Shown: positions 1 through 8,814 of the stretch, piece by piece | How positions within the stretch are numbered: the stretch's first letter is position 1 | Layout: each line of letters opens with the position of its first letter | From: Planosporangium thailandense | GTDB lineage: Bacteria > Actinomycetota > Actinomycetes > Mycobacteriales > Micromonosporaceae | Length of the DNA: 64,000 bases | Assembly: GCF_011947195.1 (NCBI RefSeq) | Contig: NZ_JAATVY010000016.1 | Span: forward strand, 92,371-156,370 | Direction of reading: 5' to 3' | Position numbers and translations under genes: made by a program | The notes under the pieces: model-generated | The model's database searches: none | What the model saw: the letters and a program-made list of their open reading frames with translations, nothing else | What the model was told of the DNA's origin: nothing

Positions 1-1346
1 TACGCCGACCGGTCCACCAGGTGCAGAAACGCCTCTGTCGCCCGCGGATCGCTGGCGTCGAGGCGCTCCGCGGCGAACGCCAGCGCGAGCCTCGGGTCGT
101 GCTGGACCTGCTGCGGCGGCGCCGGCACGATCTCTTTCAGGGTACGCACGCGGGCACCCGGTACGAGCTCGTGCCAGCTGGCGTCGACGACCGCGACGGC
201 CTGCGCCCACTCGCCCGCCGCGAGCGCGTGCCGGATCGCGTCGGCCGGCAGGTCGTGCGCGAAGTACCACTCGGCCGCCCTCCGGTGCAGCTCCGGCAGC
301 TGCTCGGGCCGCCGCTGGCGCACCTCGTTGTAGAGCATGAGGCCGAACAACGGGTGGCAGCGGTACCAGCCACGGCTGCCGGTGCCGTGGACGGCCAGCA
401 GGTTGGCCTGCTCCAGCGAGGCCAGGATCCGGTCGCAGTCGGGCCGCCCGGTCAACGCCTGTGCCAGCTCCGGGCGCACCTGCTCCAGGATCGACGTGAC
501 CAGCAGCACCTCCCGGACGTCGCCGGGCAGCTTGCCGAGCACCTCACCCATCAGGTACTCGCCGAGCGCCCGGTCGTGCACCGCGAACTCGGGTACCAGG
601 CTGTCCGGGTCGGGGTGGTCGGCGAGCGCGAGGGCCGCCAGGCGCAGGCCGGCGGCCCACCCTTCGGTCATGGCGTGCAGGCTCACCAGCGCCGGCTCCG
701 CCAGCCGCACCCCGTGCGCGGCGAGCAGCTGTCCGGTCTCGCCCAGCGAGAACGCCAGCTGCGGGCCGCGGACCTCGGTGACCGCGCCGCGCATCCGCCA
801 CCGGTACAGCGGGAGCGCCGGATCGGCGCGGCAGCCGAGCACGAGCCGCAACCGCGACGAGGCGCGGCCGAGCACCGCCTCCAGTTCGGTCCACACCTGC
901 GCGTCGGTGACCTCGTGCGCGTCGTCGACGACCACGACGACGATCGGTCCGGGCGCCTCGAGCGCGGTGCCGATCTCGTCGATGATGGCGGCGCGGCTGT
1001 CGGCCCGCCGGGCGAACGGCTCGACCGTGGACAGCGCTGCGGCGAACTGCTCCCAGAACTCCCCCGAGCGCGCGGCCTCAGCGGTCATCCAGGCCACCGG
1101 GCCGGGCGCGCGGCCGGCGCGTACCCACGCCGCCAGCAGCGTCGTCTTGCCCCACCCGGCCGGCGCGGACACGATGGTCAGCGGATGCTCGCCGGCCTGG
1201 TCGAGCAGCTCGAACAGGCGCGGCCGCTCCACGAGGTTCGGTGGCGGCTGCGGCACGGGCGGCCGTGGTAGCAGGGACTCGAGTGTGCTGGGCGGGATCG
1301 CGTCGATGACCGCGACGGTCGGCTCCGGCCGGCTCTCAGAGACCAT
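1..1346 (-). CDS. MalT/LuxR-type ATP-dependent regulator, N-terminal part (runs off left edge)
   Basis: The 448 visible residues are the N-terminal STAND-type ATPase part of a MalT-like regulator. Walker A is APAGWGKTT at residues 61-69 and a Walker B-like VVVVDDAH lies near residue 140. Helical sensor-type sequence follows (GWAAGLRLAAL, then HPLFGLMLYNEVR), as usual in this family. The C-terminal TPR and LuxR-type helix-turn-helix would lie beyond base 1, so DNA binding is inferred from family architecture. The start is the ATG at 1346, upstream of which the frame quickly loses protein-like sequence. Such proteins are typically activators switched by a small ligand and ATP. The target is unknown; no partner gene is visible. 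Confidence 0.8.
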   Translation of the reverse strand, partial: MVSESRPEPTVAVIDAIPPSTLESLLPRPPVPQPPPNLVERPRLFELLDQAGEHPLTIVSAPAGWGKTTLLAAWVRAGRAPGPVAWMTAEAARSGEFWEQFAAALSTVEPFARRADSRAAIIDEIGTALEAPGPIVVVVVDDAHEVTDAQVWTELEAVLGRASSRLRLVLGCRADPALPLYRWRMRGAVTEVRGPQLAFSLGETGQLLAAHGVRLAEPALVSLHAMTEGWAAGLRLAALALADHPDPDSLVPEFAVHDRALGEYLMGEVLGKLPGDVREVLLVTSILEQVRPELAQALTGRPDCDRILASLEQANLLAVHGTGSRGWYRCHPLFGLMLYNEVRQRRPEQLPELHRRAAEWYFAHDLPADAIRHALAAGEWAQAVAVVDASWHELVPGARVRTLKEIVPAPPQQVQHDPRLALAFAAERLDASDPRATEAFLHLVDRSA

Positions 1347-1962
1347 GCCGGCCCCCACCGGTCGCCGCCGGTACGCGGACGCGCTCGCCCGGTCGGCCAC
1401 CCCAGCGGCCGGCCGGGTGCCACCGCCCCCGGCCGTCACCGCCAAACCTGTCGTTCACCCAGCGGTCCCCCCGCACGTTGATGCGCAACACGCCGGGAAT
1501 TCTTTAGGGACCCGAGGTGATCCGTCTTCACCCCTCGAAGGTGAAGCGCACACGCTCCCCGCCGCGCGCCCCGGAGCAGGCGCGACGCGCTCGGCAGTGG
1601 TGGTTGCGAGCGCGCCTATCATCCGCCGGACCGGGGTGAGCGCGCCTCGCTCCGCCGGACGAAGGCCCGGCTCCGGACGCGGGCCGAAGCGACCACCCCA
1701 CACAGGTGACGTACGGTCACCCCGGCCGCCGAGACGATCGGTACCGTCATGGTCCGACCCGCGTACCCGAGGGAGGTGGCCGCCGCAGCAGGCTCGCCAG
1801 GCGGGCCGCGACAGGGAGCATGTTCACCCGCCGGGCGGCTCACCGGCCGACAACGCCGCCCGCTCCTGCCGCACGCGGTACGCCACGGTCCGCCAGCGAG
1901 CCCGGTCGGGTCGCCGCCGCGACGCCCGGGGGCGTGGACCGCGGCGCGCGGGCCGTACGCGC
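1347..1962. other. Intergenic stretch without a supported gene
   Basis: This 616-base gap lies between the start of the MalT-type regulator and the stop of the SHOCT gene, both on the minus strand. Open frames here are arginine-, proline- and glycine-rich, lack convincing ribosome binding sites, and resemble no family I recognise. It presumably holds the promoter of the regulator. No clear hairpin or long repeat was seen. Confidence 0.5.
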
Positions 1963-2256
1963 TCACCACCACTGCTCGTGGCGCAGTACACGGGCTTTCG
2001 CGGCCGCGAACTCCGGTGCTGTCAGCACACCCCGCTCGGCCAGATCCACCAGTTGGCTCAGCTGGACGACCACATCGTCGCCGCCGTCCGCGAGCGACGG
2101 CGGCGTGGAGATCGGGCTCACCGGCACCGGACGCGACGGCGTGCGCGCCAGCCAGCCGGCCGACAACGCCGCGACGGCCTCCTCCGCTCTGCGGTGCGCC
2201 AGCCCGACACTGAGGGCGCCGCGCAGCAGCGGCGCTCCGCGTCGACGGGTCGCCAT
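1963..2256 (-). CDS. SHOCT-domain small protein
   Basis: This 97-residue protein ends in a SHOCT motif (LSQLVDLAERGVLTAPEFAAAKARVL, split here as LSQLVDLAERG and TAPEFAAAKARVL), the short C-terminal helix pair found in many actinobacterial proteins. The N-terminal half is basic and alanine-rich with no membrane segment. I chose the ATG at 2256 over the in-frame start at 2274 because a GAGGAGGA ribosome binding site sits six bases upstream of it. It lies 40 bases downstream of the DUF6325 gene and is probably co-transcribed. DUF6325 and SHOCT genes are often paired in actinobacteria. The function is unknown; SHOCT is thought to mediate oligomerisation. Confidence 0.8.
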   Translation of the reverse strand: MATRRRGAPLLRGALSVGLAHRRAEEAVAALSAGWLARTPSRPVPVSPISTPPSLADGGDDVVVQLSQLVDLAERGVLTAPEFAAAKARVLRHEQWW

Positions 2257-2296
2257 GGGCTTCCTCCTCGTCACAAGGGCAACAATCGGTCAAGGG

Positions 2297-2743
2297 TCAA
2301 TGGACGCGGTGGCCGGGCACGTCCCGGCTGGCACGCGCCTCGGCCACGTACGCCTCGGGGATCCGCACCGCGCCGACCAGCGCGCCGCCCTGCTCACGCA
2401 CGACGGCGTCGGCCTGACGCGCCCAGGCGTGCTCGACCAGCACGGCGAGCGCGACGGTGCCGGCGTCCAGCGCCTGGCCGACCTCGTCGACGTCGGCGGC
2501 GTCGATCAGGCACACACCCGGCTCGGCGAAGCCGCGCTCGACGCCCAGGCCGGCCACGGCGGGCACGTCCACGAGCTCCGCGCTGCGAACCCGGCCGTCG
2601 CGGTCCTTCGCCACCGCGAGCGCGTCGACGACCCGGACGTCGCCGCCGCGCTCGACGGCGTACAGCACGGCCGCGATCCGATCCGGCAGCTCCTCGCCCG
2701 GAAACGCGAAGACCAGGAACTCCAGTGGACCGATACCCGTCAT
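2297..2743 (-). CDS. DUF6325 family protein
   Basis: This 148-residue protein opens with a family-like GPLEFLVFAFPGEELPDRI and has no signal peptide or membrane segment. It continues with a conserved acidic stretch (LIDAADVDEVGQALDAG), then a helix (LVEHAWARQADAVVREQGG) and ends near VRIPEAYVAEA. The ATG at 2743 is preceded by GGAG at a workable distance; the longer frame to 2833 adds an arginine-rich segment unlike the family. It is the first gene of a two-gene unit with the SHOCT protein. The biochemical role is unknown. A function in gas vesicle or stress response has been suggested for some neighbours elsewhere, but nothing here shows it. Confidence 0.78.
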   Translation of the reverse strand: MTGIGPLEFLVFAFPGEELPDRIAAVLYAVERGGDVRVVDALAVAKDRDGRVRSAELVDVPAVAGLGVERGFAEPGVCLIDAADVDEVGQALDAGTVALAVLVEHAWARQADAVVREQGGALVGAVRIPEAYVAEARASRDVPGHRVH

Positions 2744-2973
2744 GAGCGGCTCCCGTCGAGCTGTGGTGAGGCCCGGCCGACGGCCGGGGCGTTGCCCGCG
2801 ATCGTGGGCCTCGATCGGGTGACCCTGCTTCACCCGGAACGGTCACCACCCGCCGCGCGCAGCCCTCACCCGGGCCGCCACCGACCCCCGCCGCGCACTC
2901 ATCCGGCGACGCTGATGCCGACGTACGGTGGGAGCCGCCCCGTCGAGGCGCCGACTTCACTAGGCTTGCCGCC

Positions 2974-3912
2974 GTGACGCCACCTCTGCTGCTCGTCGAT
3001 ACGGCCAGCCTCTACTTCCGCGCCTACTTCGGGATCCCCGAATCGGCCGTGACCGCGCCGGACGGCACCCCCGTCAACGCGGTACGCGGCTTCCTGGACA
3101 TGCTCGCGACCCTCGTCCGCACCCGGCGACCGGGGCGCGTGGTGTGCGCGCTCGACGCCGACTGGCGCCCCGCCTGGCGGGTGGCGCTGATCCCCGGTTA
3201 CAAGGCGCACCGACTGACCGACGGTGGCGGCGAACAGACCCCGGACGGACTCGCGGCGCAGGTGCCGATCATCCTCGACGTCCTGGACGCGCTCGGCGTG
3301 CCGGCGGTCGGAGTCGCCGGATACGAGGCCGACGACGTCATCGGCACGCTCGCCGCCCGCGAACCCGGCCCGGTCGAGGTGGCGTCCGGCGACCGCGACC
3401 TGTTCCAGGTGATCGACGACGGCCGGGGCGTGCGCGTGCTGTACTGCGGTCGCGGCGTGGCCAAGCTCGAGGTGTTCGACGACGCGGCGGTACGCGCGCG
3501 GTACGGGGTGCCGGCCGCGGGCTACGCCGACTTCGCGGCGATGCGCGGCGACCCGAGCGACGGGCTTCCGGGGGTCGCCGGCGTGGGTGAGAAGACCGCC
3601 GCCCGGCTCATCGACCGCTACGGCACCCTGGCAGGTGTACTCGCCGCGATCGACGATCCGGGCGCGGGGCTGGCCCCGGGGCTGCGCACGAAGCTCGCGG
3701 CGTCCCGCGAGTACCTGGGCGCCGCCCCGGAAGTCGTACGGGTGGCCCTGGACGTGGCGGTGCCGCCCGTCGACGGCAGGCTCCCGGCGCCCGTCGAGGG
3801 CGAGCGATTGCTCGCCCTCGCCGAGAAGTGGAACATCGCCGGTGCCGCGCGGCGCGCCGTCGACGCGCTGAGCGCCCGCCCCGGCGCCGTCGACGCGCCG
3901 GACATCCCCTAG
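2974..3912 (+). CDS. Stand-alone 5'-3' exonuclease (PolA N-terminal domain type)
   Basis: This 312-residue protein matches the 5'-nuclease domain of DNA polymerase I without the polymerase part. The N-terminal LLLVDTASLYFRAYF carries the first metal-binding Asp. The acidic cluster YEADDVIGTLA and SGDRDLFQV follows, then the helix-hairpin-helix region DGLPGVAGVGEKTAARLIDRYG that binds DNA. It should remove flaps or RNA primers in replication and repair. The start is the GTG at 2974, 15 bases after a TAGGCT that could serve as a -10 element. The homologue Rv2090 sits in the same place next to helY in mycobacteria. Its stop lies in the first unit of a 25-bp tandem repeat. Confidence 0.93.
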   Translation: MTPPLLLVDTASLYFRAYFGIPESAVTAPDGTPVNAVRGFLDMLATLVRTRRPGRVVCALDADWRPAWRVALIPGYKAHRLTDGGGEQTPDGLAAQVPIILDVLDALGVPAVGVAGYEADDVIGTLAAREPGPVEVASGDRDLFQVIDDGRGVRVLYCGRGVAKLEVFDDAAVRARYGVPAAGYADFAAMRGDPSDGLPGVAGVGEKTAARLIDRYGTLAGVLAAIDDPGAGLAPGLRTKLAASREYLGAAPEVVRVALDVAVPPVDGRLPAPVEGERLLALAEKWNIAGAARRAVDALSARPGAVDAPDIP

Positions 3913-3984
3913 CCGCGGTGCAGCCCGCCGGCCCTAGCCGCGGTGCAGCCCGCCGGCCCTAGCCGCGGTGCAGCCCGCCGGTGC
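3910..3984. repeat. 25-bp tandem repeat, three units, across convergent stops
   Basis: Three units start at 3910, 3935 and 3960 with a period of 25. The first two are identical and the third shares the first 22 bases. Each unit begins with TAG inside CTAG, giving a stop on both strands. Unit 1 supplies the stop of the exonuclease on the plus strand, and unit 3 supplies the stop of the DivIVA-like gene on the minus strand. Confidence 0.95.
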
Positions 3985-5404
3985 CGGAGCCGGGGTTGGC
4001 GACCGGCGTCCAGGTGCGGTTGAACGGAGGGGTATCGGGTGGCGCGGCGTGGCGCGGGGCGCTGACGGGAGCCGGCGCGGGGGCGCCGCCGGAACCGTGC
4101 ACCGCGCCGCCACCCGGGCCGGGCATCGGACTACCACCGGGACCCTGCATCGGGGCAGGCATCGGCACACCGCCCGGCGCAGGCATCGGCATACCGCCCT
4201 GCGCAGGCATCGGCATGCCGCCCGGCGCCTGCCCCGGCGCGCCGTTGTGAGGTGGCGTCGGCGCGCCACCCGGAGCCTGCGCCGGCGCGCCGCCGGAACC
4301 GTGCACCGCGCCGCCACCCGGGCCGGGCATCGGACTACCGCCGGGACCCTGCGTCGGGGCGCCGCCCGGCGCCTGCGGCATGGCGTGGGCCGGGTGCCTC
4401 GGGGCGCTCCCGGAGGCCGACCGGGGATCGGCGCCCCACAGGGGGCCGTCGTGCCGTTCGCCCACGGGCGCCTCGTTCGCCAGCGGAGGGCCCGCCGGAC
4501 CCGCCACCCGCACCACCGCCCGTACCGCCTGCTCCGCCTCGTCGGTCCGGCCGGGTGAGACGGGCTGTGCCGGCGCGGACTGCCCGGCAGGTCGCGTGGC
4601 GGGTACACCAGAGCCGTTCCGGTTCGAACGGTCCTCGGTGGAGACGCCCGCCAGCTTCTCCCCCGGAATGGCCGCCGCCGCCTCCAAGGACGGCAGCTCG
4701 TCGATGCGCCGCTGCACCCCGCCGAGCTGTTCCGACAGTGCGTCCCGGTGGGCGCCCAGCGCGTCGACCAGCCACCGGGCGGACGCGATCACCTGGCTGC
4801 TGACGGCGCCAGCGCGTTCGATGACCCGCCGGGCTGTGTCCCGCGCTTCGTTGACGTGGCGCTCCGCCCAGCCCTCGATCGCCGCACGACGCTCGGCCGC
4901 CGCGGCCTCCTCGGCGGCCCGGCGGTGGGCCAGCATGGCCTCCAGCGCCGAGCTCGCCTGTTCGGCCTGCTGGCGGGCGCCTGCGAGGAGGTTCTCGGCC
5001 TCCTCGCGCATGGCGATGGTCTCCGACTCGGCACGCTGGCGCAGGTCGGCCGCCTCCGAGCTGGCGATGTCGATGATCTGGCGCAGCCGGGCACCGACCA
5101 CGGACGACTCCGGCTTGTTCGGGTCGCAGCTGCACATCGCCACCTGCTTGGTCAGCTCGTCGACCCGGGCGGAGAGGATCTGCTCGTTACGGCGGGCCGT
5201 GGTCAGCTCCGCGGTCAGCTCCTCGAAACGCTTCTGGGTGCGCTGCACGTACTTGTTGACCTGCCGCCGGTCGTACCCGCGCAGCGCCCCGTCGAACCCG
5301 GCAGACGCTTGCAGGTCGCTCTCTTCGCCCATCGCGTGGGCGTCCTCGCCGGCCATCTCCGGTACAGCTGCCGTCGCGGCGGGTTGCGCGGGTGACTGGT
5401 CCAT
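3959..5404 (-). CDS. DivIVA-like coiled-coil protein with Pro/Gly-rich tail
   Basis: This protein has 481 residues. Residues 30-110 contain a DivIVA-type segment (FDGALRGYDRRQVNKYVQ), then a long coiled coil rich in Ala, Glu and Arg to about residue 260 (VDELTKQVAM, AEEAAAAERRAAIEGWAERHV). The last 200 residues are low-complexity Pro, Gly, Ala and Met repeats. DivIVA/Wag31-type proteins recruit the polar growth machinery to curved membrane in actinobacteria, and this one is probably a paralogue acting at the envelope. The start ATG at 5404 has GAAGGAG five bases upstream. The tail contains a near-perfect 66-bp duplication (4083-4148 and 4287-4352). The essential Wag31 itself normally lies by the ftsZ cluster, so this is a secondary member. 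Confidence 0.82.
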   Translation of the reverse strand: MDQSPAQPAATAAVPEMAGEDAHAMGEESDLQASAGFDGALRGYDRRQVNKYVQRTQKRFEELTAELTTARRNEQILSARVDELTKQVAMCSCDPNKPESSVVGARLRQIIDIASSEAADLRQRAESETIAMREEAENLLAGARQQAEQASSALEAMLAHRRAAEEAAAAERRAAIEGWAERHVNEARDTARRVIERAGAVSSQVIASARWLVDALGAHRDALSEQLGGVQRRIDELPSLEAAAAIPGEKLAGVSTEDRSNRNGSGVPATRPAGQSAPAQPVSPGRTDEAEQAVRAVVRVAGPAGPPLANEAPVGERHDGPLWGADPRSASGSAPRHPAHAMPQAPGGAPTQGPGGSPMPGPGGGAVHGSGGAPAQAPGGAPTPPHNGAPGQAPGGMPMPAQGGMPMPAPGGVPMPAPMQGPGGSPMPGPGGGAVHGSGGAPAPAPVSAPRHAAPPDTPPFNRTWTPVANPGSGTGGLHRG

Positions 5405-5931
5405 GAATGCTCCTTCATTACCGGTAAGGGGTGAATTCGTCGGCAGCGACCGGGCCTTACGCCCGCCCCTGTCGGTCGAGGTGGCGTCAGGCCGACGCTT
5501 TCGTCCGGTGGGTGGGGCGGCGCGACCACCGGTTCGGGGCGGCATCCGCGAGGTCGCTTGGCGCGTGATGGAAGCGGCGCCCGAGACGCGTCAGCGGGGG
5601 GTCGGTCGATGGCAGGCCCGGCGCGGCCTTCTCGGGTGGGGATGGCCGCGGGTCGACCGCCGACCCGTACAGTGCCGACCGCTCCAGGCACCCGCGCGCG
5701 GGCGGCATGAACCGCCGGATCGCCTCGCTGGTCGCCAGGGAGCGCACACCCATGGGGAGATACCCCTTCCCGCGCTCGGGGTCTGCCATGTCGAACGACG
5801 GCGATATATCGCCGATCGTCCGCAACGCCCAGAACGGTAGGGGCGGGACGGGTTCGTCATCATCACCCGGACCGGGTGAACCTCCGCCAGCGGTTTCCTA
5901 GCTCAATCGGTGCGGGTGCGACACCCGGATG
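5405..5931. other. Intergenic stretch with a GATATATC palindrome
   Basis: This 527-base gap lies between helY and the DivIVA-like gene. A minus-strand frame of about 110 codons ending near 5487 has no recognisable family and no good ribosome binding site, so I do not call it. The 14-bp palindrome GGCGATATATCGCC at 5800-5813 could be a repressor site. Confidence 0.5.
5800..5813. promoter_or_regulatory. 14-bp palindrome, candidate operator
   Basis: GGCGATATATCGCC is a perfect palindrome with an AT core in otherwise very GC-rich DNA. CGATATATCG cores are typical of PadR-type and similar winged-helix operators. It lies about 400 bases upstream of the DivIVA-like gene, on the side of its promoter. 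Which gene it controls is unknown. Confidence 0.35.
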
Positions 5932-8697
5932 TCACGCCAGCGCGGTGTACGCGAGCACTCCGTGGTTGACGGCGGCGACCGCCTGCCGCGCCGTCGCGCG
6001 GACCGCCTCGGAGGCACCCTCCGCCTGGACGATCTGCCCGAGCAGGTCGACGACCTGCCTGGCCCACCGCACGAAGTCGCCGGCCGGCATGTCGCCGTCG
6101 ATGCCGTGCGCACTTCCGAGGACCTTCGACAGTGACTCACCACGGGCCCACCGGTACATCGGCCAGACGAAGCCGAGATCAGGCTCGCGGGTCAGCTGAA
6201 GCCCCAGGGCCGACTCGGCGCGCTCCAGCTCCGACCACAGCTTCAACGTGTCGTCCACGGCGTCGGACAGCGCCCCGCGCGGCACCGAGGCGCGGTCCTC
6301 GGTCTCCCGCCGCGACTCGTACAGCACCACCGACACGGCCGCCGCCAGCTCGGCCACCTCCAGGCGTTCCCAGACGCCCAGGCGCAGGCACTCCGCGACA
6401 AGCAGATCAGCCTCGGTCCAGATCCGGGCGAGCATCCGGCCGTTCGGCGTCACCGCACCCTTGTCGCCGAGGTAACCGCGCTCGCGCAGCAGCGTGCAGA
6501 CCCGGTCGAACGTACGGGTCAGCGACCCCGTACGGCTGGAGACCTTCTGCTGCAGCGCCTCGTTCTCGCGGCTCAAACGCCAGCGTCGCTCCGCCCACCG
6601 GGCGTGCTCCTCACGATCGGGGCAGGCATGGCAGGGATGCCGGCGCATCCGCTCACGCAGCCGCGACAGCTCCGGGTCGTCACCTTCGTCCGGGCGGCGC
6701 CGCCGCGACCGCCGGTGCCCGTCGACCTCCCCGGCCGCCGAGCGCAGCATCGACGCAAGATCGCGGCGCTCCTGCGGCGAGCGGTGGTTGAAGTGCTTGG
6801 GTACCCGGACCCGGGTCAGCGGCTCGACCGGCTCGGCGAAGTCACCCGACGAGATCCGGCCGGCCCACCGGTCCTCGGTGAGCACGAGCGGGCGTGGCTC
6901 GCCGAACCCGGCCGAGCCGTTGTCGAGGACGACCGCGAGTCCGGCCCGGCGCCCGTGCGGCACCCGGATCACGTCACCAATGCGCAGCCGCTCGATAGAT
7001 TCCACCGCGGCGGCGCGGCGCTGCGCCTTGCCCTGGCGGGCCAGCTGCCGCTCCCGGTCCGCGATCGCCACCCGCAGCGCGAAGTACTCCTCGAAGTTGC
7101 CGAGGTGGCAGGTCATCTCCTTGAGGTAGCTGCGCATCGCGTCCGTGTTGCGCTGCACCTGCCGGGCGAAGCCCACGACCGATCGGTCGGCCTGGAACTG
7201 CGCGAACGACGACTCCAGCAGCTCGTGTGCGGTCTCCATGCCGACGCTGCCGACGAGGTTGACGGCCATGTTGTACGACGGCCGGAAGCTGGACTTGAGC
7301 GGGTAGGTACGGGTGGAGGCCAGCCCGGCGACGTGCCGGGGGTCAACCTCCGGCGCCCACACGGCGACCGCATGCCCCTCCACGTCGATGCCGCGCCGAC
7401 CGGCCCGGCCGGTGAGCTGGGTGTACTCCCCCGGGGTCAGGTCGACGTGCGCCTCGCCGTTGAACTTGACCAGCCGTTCGAGCACCACGCACCGCGCCGG
7501 CATGTTGATGCCCAGCGCGAGGGTCTCGGTGGCGAAAACGGCCCGCACCAGACCGCGTACGAACAGCTCCTCGACCGTCTCCTTGAACGCCGGCAGCATC
7601 CCGGCGTGGTGGGCGGCCAACCCCCGCTCGAGGCCGTCGAGCCACTCCCAGTAGCCGAGCACCTGGAGGTCCTCAGACGGGATGTGCGCGGTGCGCTCCT
7701 CCACGACCCGGCGGATCTCGGCGCGCTCGTCCGGCGCGGTCAACCGCAGCCCGGCCTGCAGGCACTGCTGCACCGCCGCGTCGCAGCCGGCCCGGCTGAA
7801 GACGAACACGATCGCCGGCAGCAGCCCTTCCCGGTCGAGCCGGTCGATGACATCCGCGCGCGCGGGTGGCAGCCAGCGCCGGCCCCGGCCGCCGCGGCGG
7901 GGGTCGTACTCGCCGAGTCGGCGCAGCGTCTCGCGGGTGTAGCGGAGCAGCTCGGGGTGCACCTCGTGCTTCTCGGCCGCCTCCGGGTCGTGGAACAGGT
8001 CGAACATGCGCTTGCCGACGAGCATGTGCTGCCACAGCGGGACCGGCCGGTGCTCGCTCACCACCACCTCGGTGTGGCCCCGCACCGTGACCAGCCAGTC
8101 GGCGAACTCCTCGGCGTTGGAGACGGTCGCCGACAGCGACACCAGCGTCACCGTCTCGGGCAGGTGGATGATCACCTCTTCCCAGACCGGGCCGCGGAAC
8201 CGGTCGGCGAGGTAGTGCACCTCGTCCATCACGACGTACGCCAAACCGTGCAGCGCGCTCGATCCGGCGTACAGCATGTTGCGCAGCACCTCGGTCGTCA
8301 TCACGACGACCGGCGCGTCACCGTTGATGGCGTTGTCGCCGGTGAGCAGCCCCACCTGGTCGGCGCCGTAACGCTCGACCAGGTCGTGGAACTTCTGGTT
8401 GGACAGCGCCTTGATCGGGGTGGTGTAGAAGCACTTGCGCAGCGGTCCGGCGCCGTTTCCGTCGGGTCCACCGCGCAGGGCGAGGTGGACGGCGAACTCA
8501 CCCACGACCGTCTTGCCGGCCCCGGTCGGCGCGCACACCAGCACGCCGCTGGCCTGTTCGAGGGCCTCGCAGGCCTCCCGCTGGAAGTCGTCGAGCGCGA
8601 ACGACAACCCCTCGGCGAACTCGTGAAGCGCCGGGAAGCGGGCCACCTCGGCGGCGCGCTTTCGGGCCGCGGCGTACCGCTCGGCCGGGCTGGTCAT
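5932..8697 (-). CDS. helY: HelY-type DEAD/DEAH-box RNA helicase (Ski2/Mtr4-like)
   Basis: This 921-residue superfamily 2 helicase has a Q-motif-like FQREACEALE, motif I APTGAGKTVV, motif II DEVH (VVMDEVHYLAD), motif III LSATVSN, and motif VI in QLTGRAGRRGID. The C-terminal third matches the DSHCT region (HPCHACPDREEHARWAERRWRLSRE, containing a CxxCP-type cysteine pair). Mtr4/Ski2 relatives unwind structured RNA for decay; the bacterial role is still poorly known. The start ATG at 8697 precedes MTSPAERYAAARKRAAEVARF, and the longer open frame upstream is not protein-like. The gene is divergent from the HAD hydrolase. In mycobacteria helY is next to tatC; here a lipid kinase and HAD gene intervene. 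Confidence 0.95.
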   Translation of the reverse strand: MTSPAERYAAARKRAAEVARFPALHEFAEGLSFALDDFQREACEALEQASGVLVCAPTGAGKTVVGEFAVHLALRGGPDGNGAGPLRKCFYTTPIKALSNQKFHDLVERYGADQVGLLTGDNAINGDAPVVVMTTEVLRNMLYAGSSALHGLAYVVMDEVHYLADRFRGPVWEEVIIHLPETVTLVSLSATVSNAEEFADWLVTVRGHTEVVVSEHRPVPLWQHMLVGKRMFDLFHDPEAAEKHEVHPELLRYTRETLRRLGEYDPRRGGRGRRWLPPARADVIDRLDREGLLPAIVFVFSRAGCDAAVQQCLQAGLRLTAPDERAEIRRVVEERTAHIPSEDLQVLGYWEWLDGLERGLAAHHAGMLPAFKETVEELFVRGLVRAVFATETLALGINMPARCVVLERLVKFNGEAHVDLTPGEYTQLTGRAGRRGIDVEGHAVAVWAPEVDPRHVAGLASTRTYPLKSSFRPSYNMAVNLVGSVGMETAHELLESSFAQFQADRSVVGFARQVQRNTDAMRSYLKEMTCHLGNFEEYFALRVAIADRERQLARQGKAQRRAAAVESIERLRIGDVIRVPHGRRAGLAVVLDNGSAGFGEPRPLVLTEDRWAGRISSGDFAEPVEPLTRVRVPKHFNHRSPQERRDLASMLRSAAGEVDGHRRSRRRRPDEGDDPELSRLRERMRRHPCHACPDREEHARWAERRWRLSRENEALQQKVSSRTGSLTRTFDRVCTLLRERGYLGDKGAVTPNGRMLARIWTEADLLVAECLRLGVWERLEVAELAAAVSVVLYESRRETEDRASVPRGALSDAVDDTLKLWSELERAESALGLQLTREPDLGFVWPMYRWARGESLSKVLGSAHGIDGDMPAGDFVRWARQVVDLLGQIVQAEGASEAVRATARQAVAAVNHGVLAYTALA

Positions 8698-8814
8698 GAC
8701 CCTAAGGTTATCCGGGCCACACGGCGGAGCCGGTGGGCAGGTCGGCAGCGGCGGAACCCGCGCCGACCATGGTGGCGTGCAGGCCCTGTCGCCGCGGTCG
8801 GTATGGTGCTCGGC

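Noticed and set aside
5487..5825. Minus-strand frame of 112 codons upstream of the DivIVA-like gene
   Set aside because: There is no recognisable domain, no Shine-Dalgarno site, and composition is like non-coding DNA.
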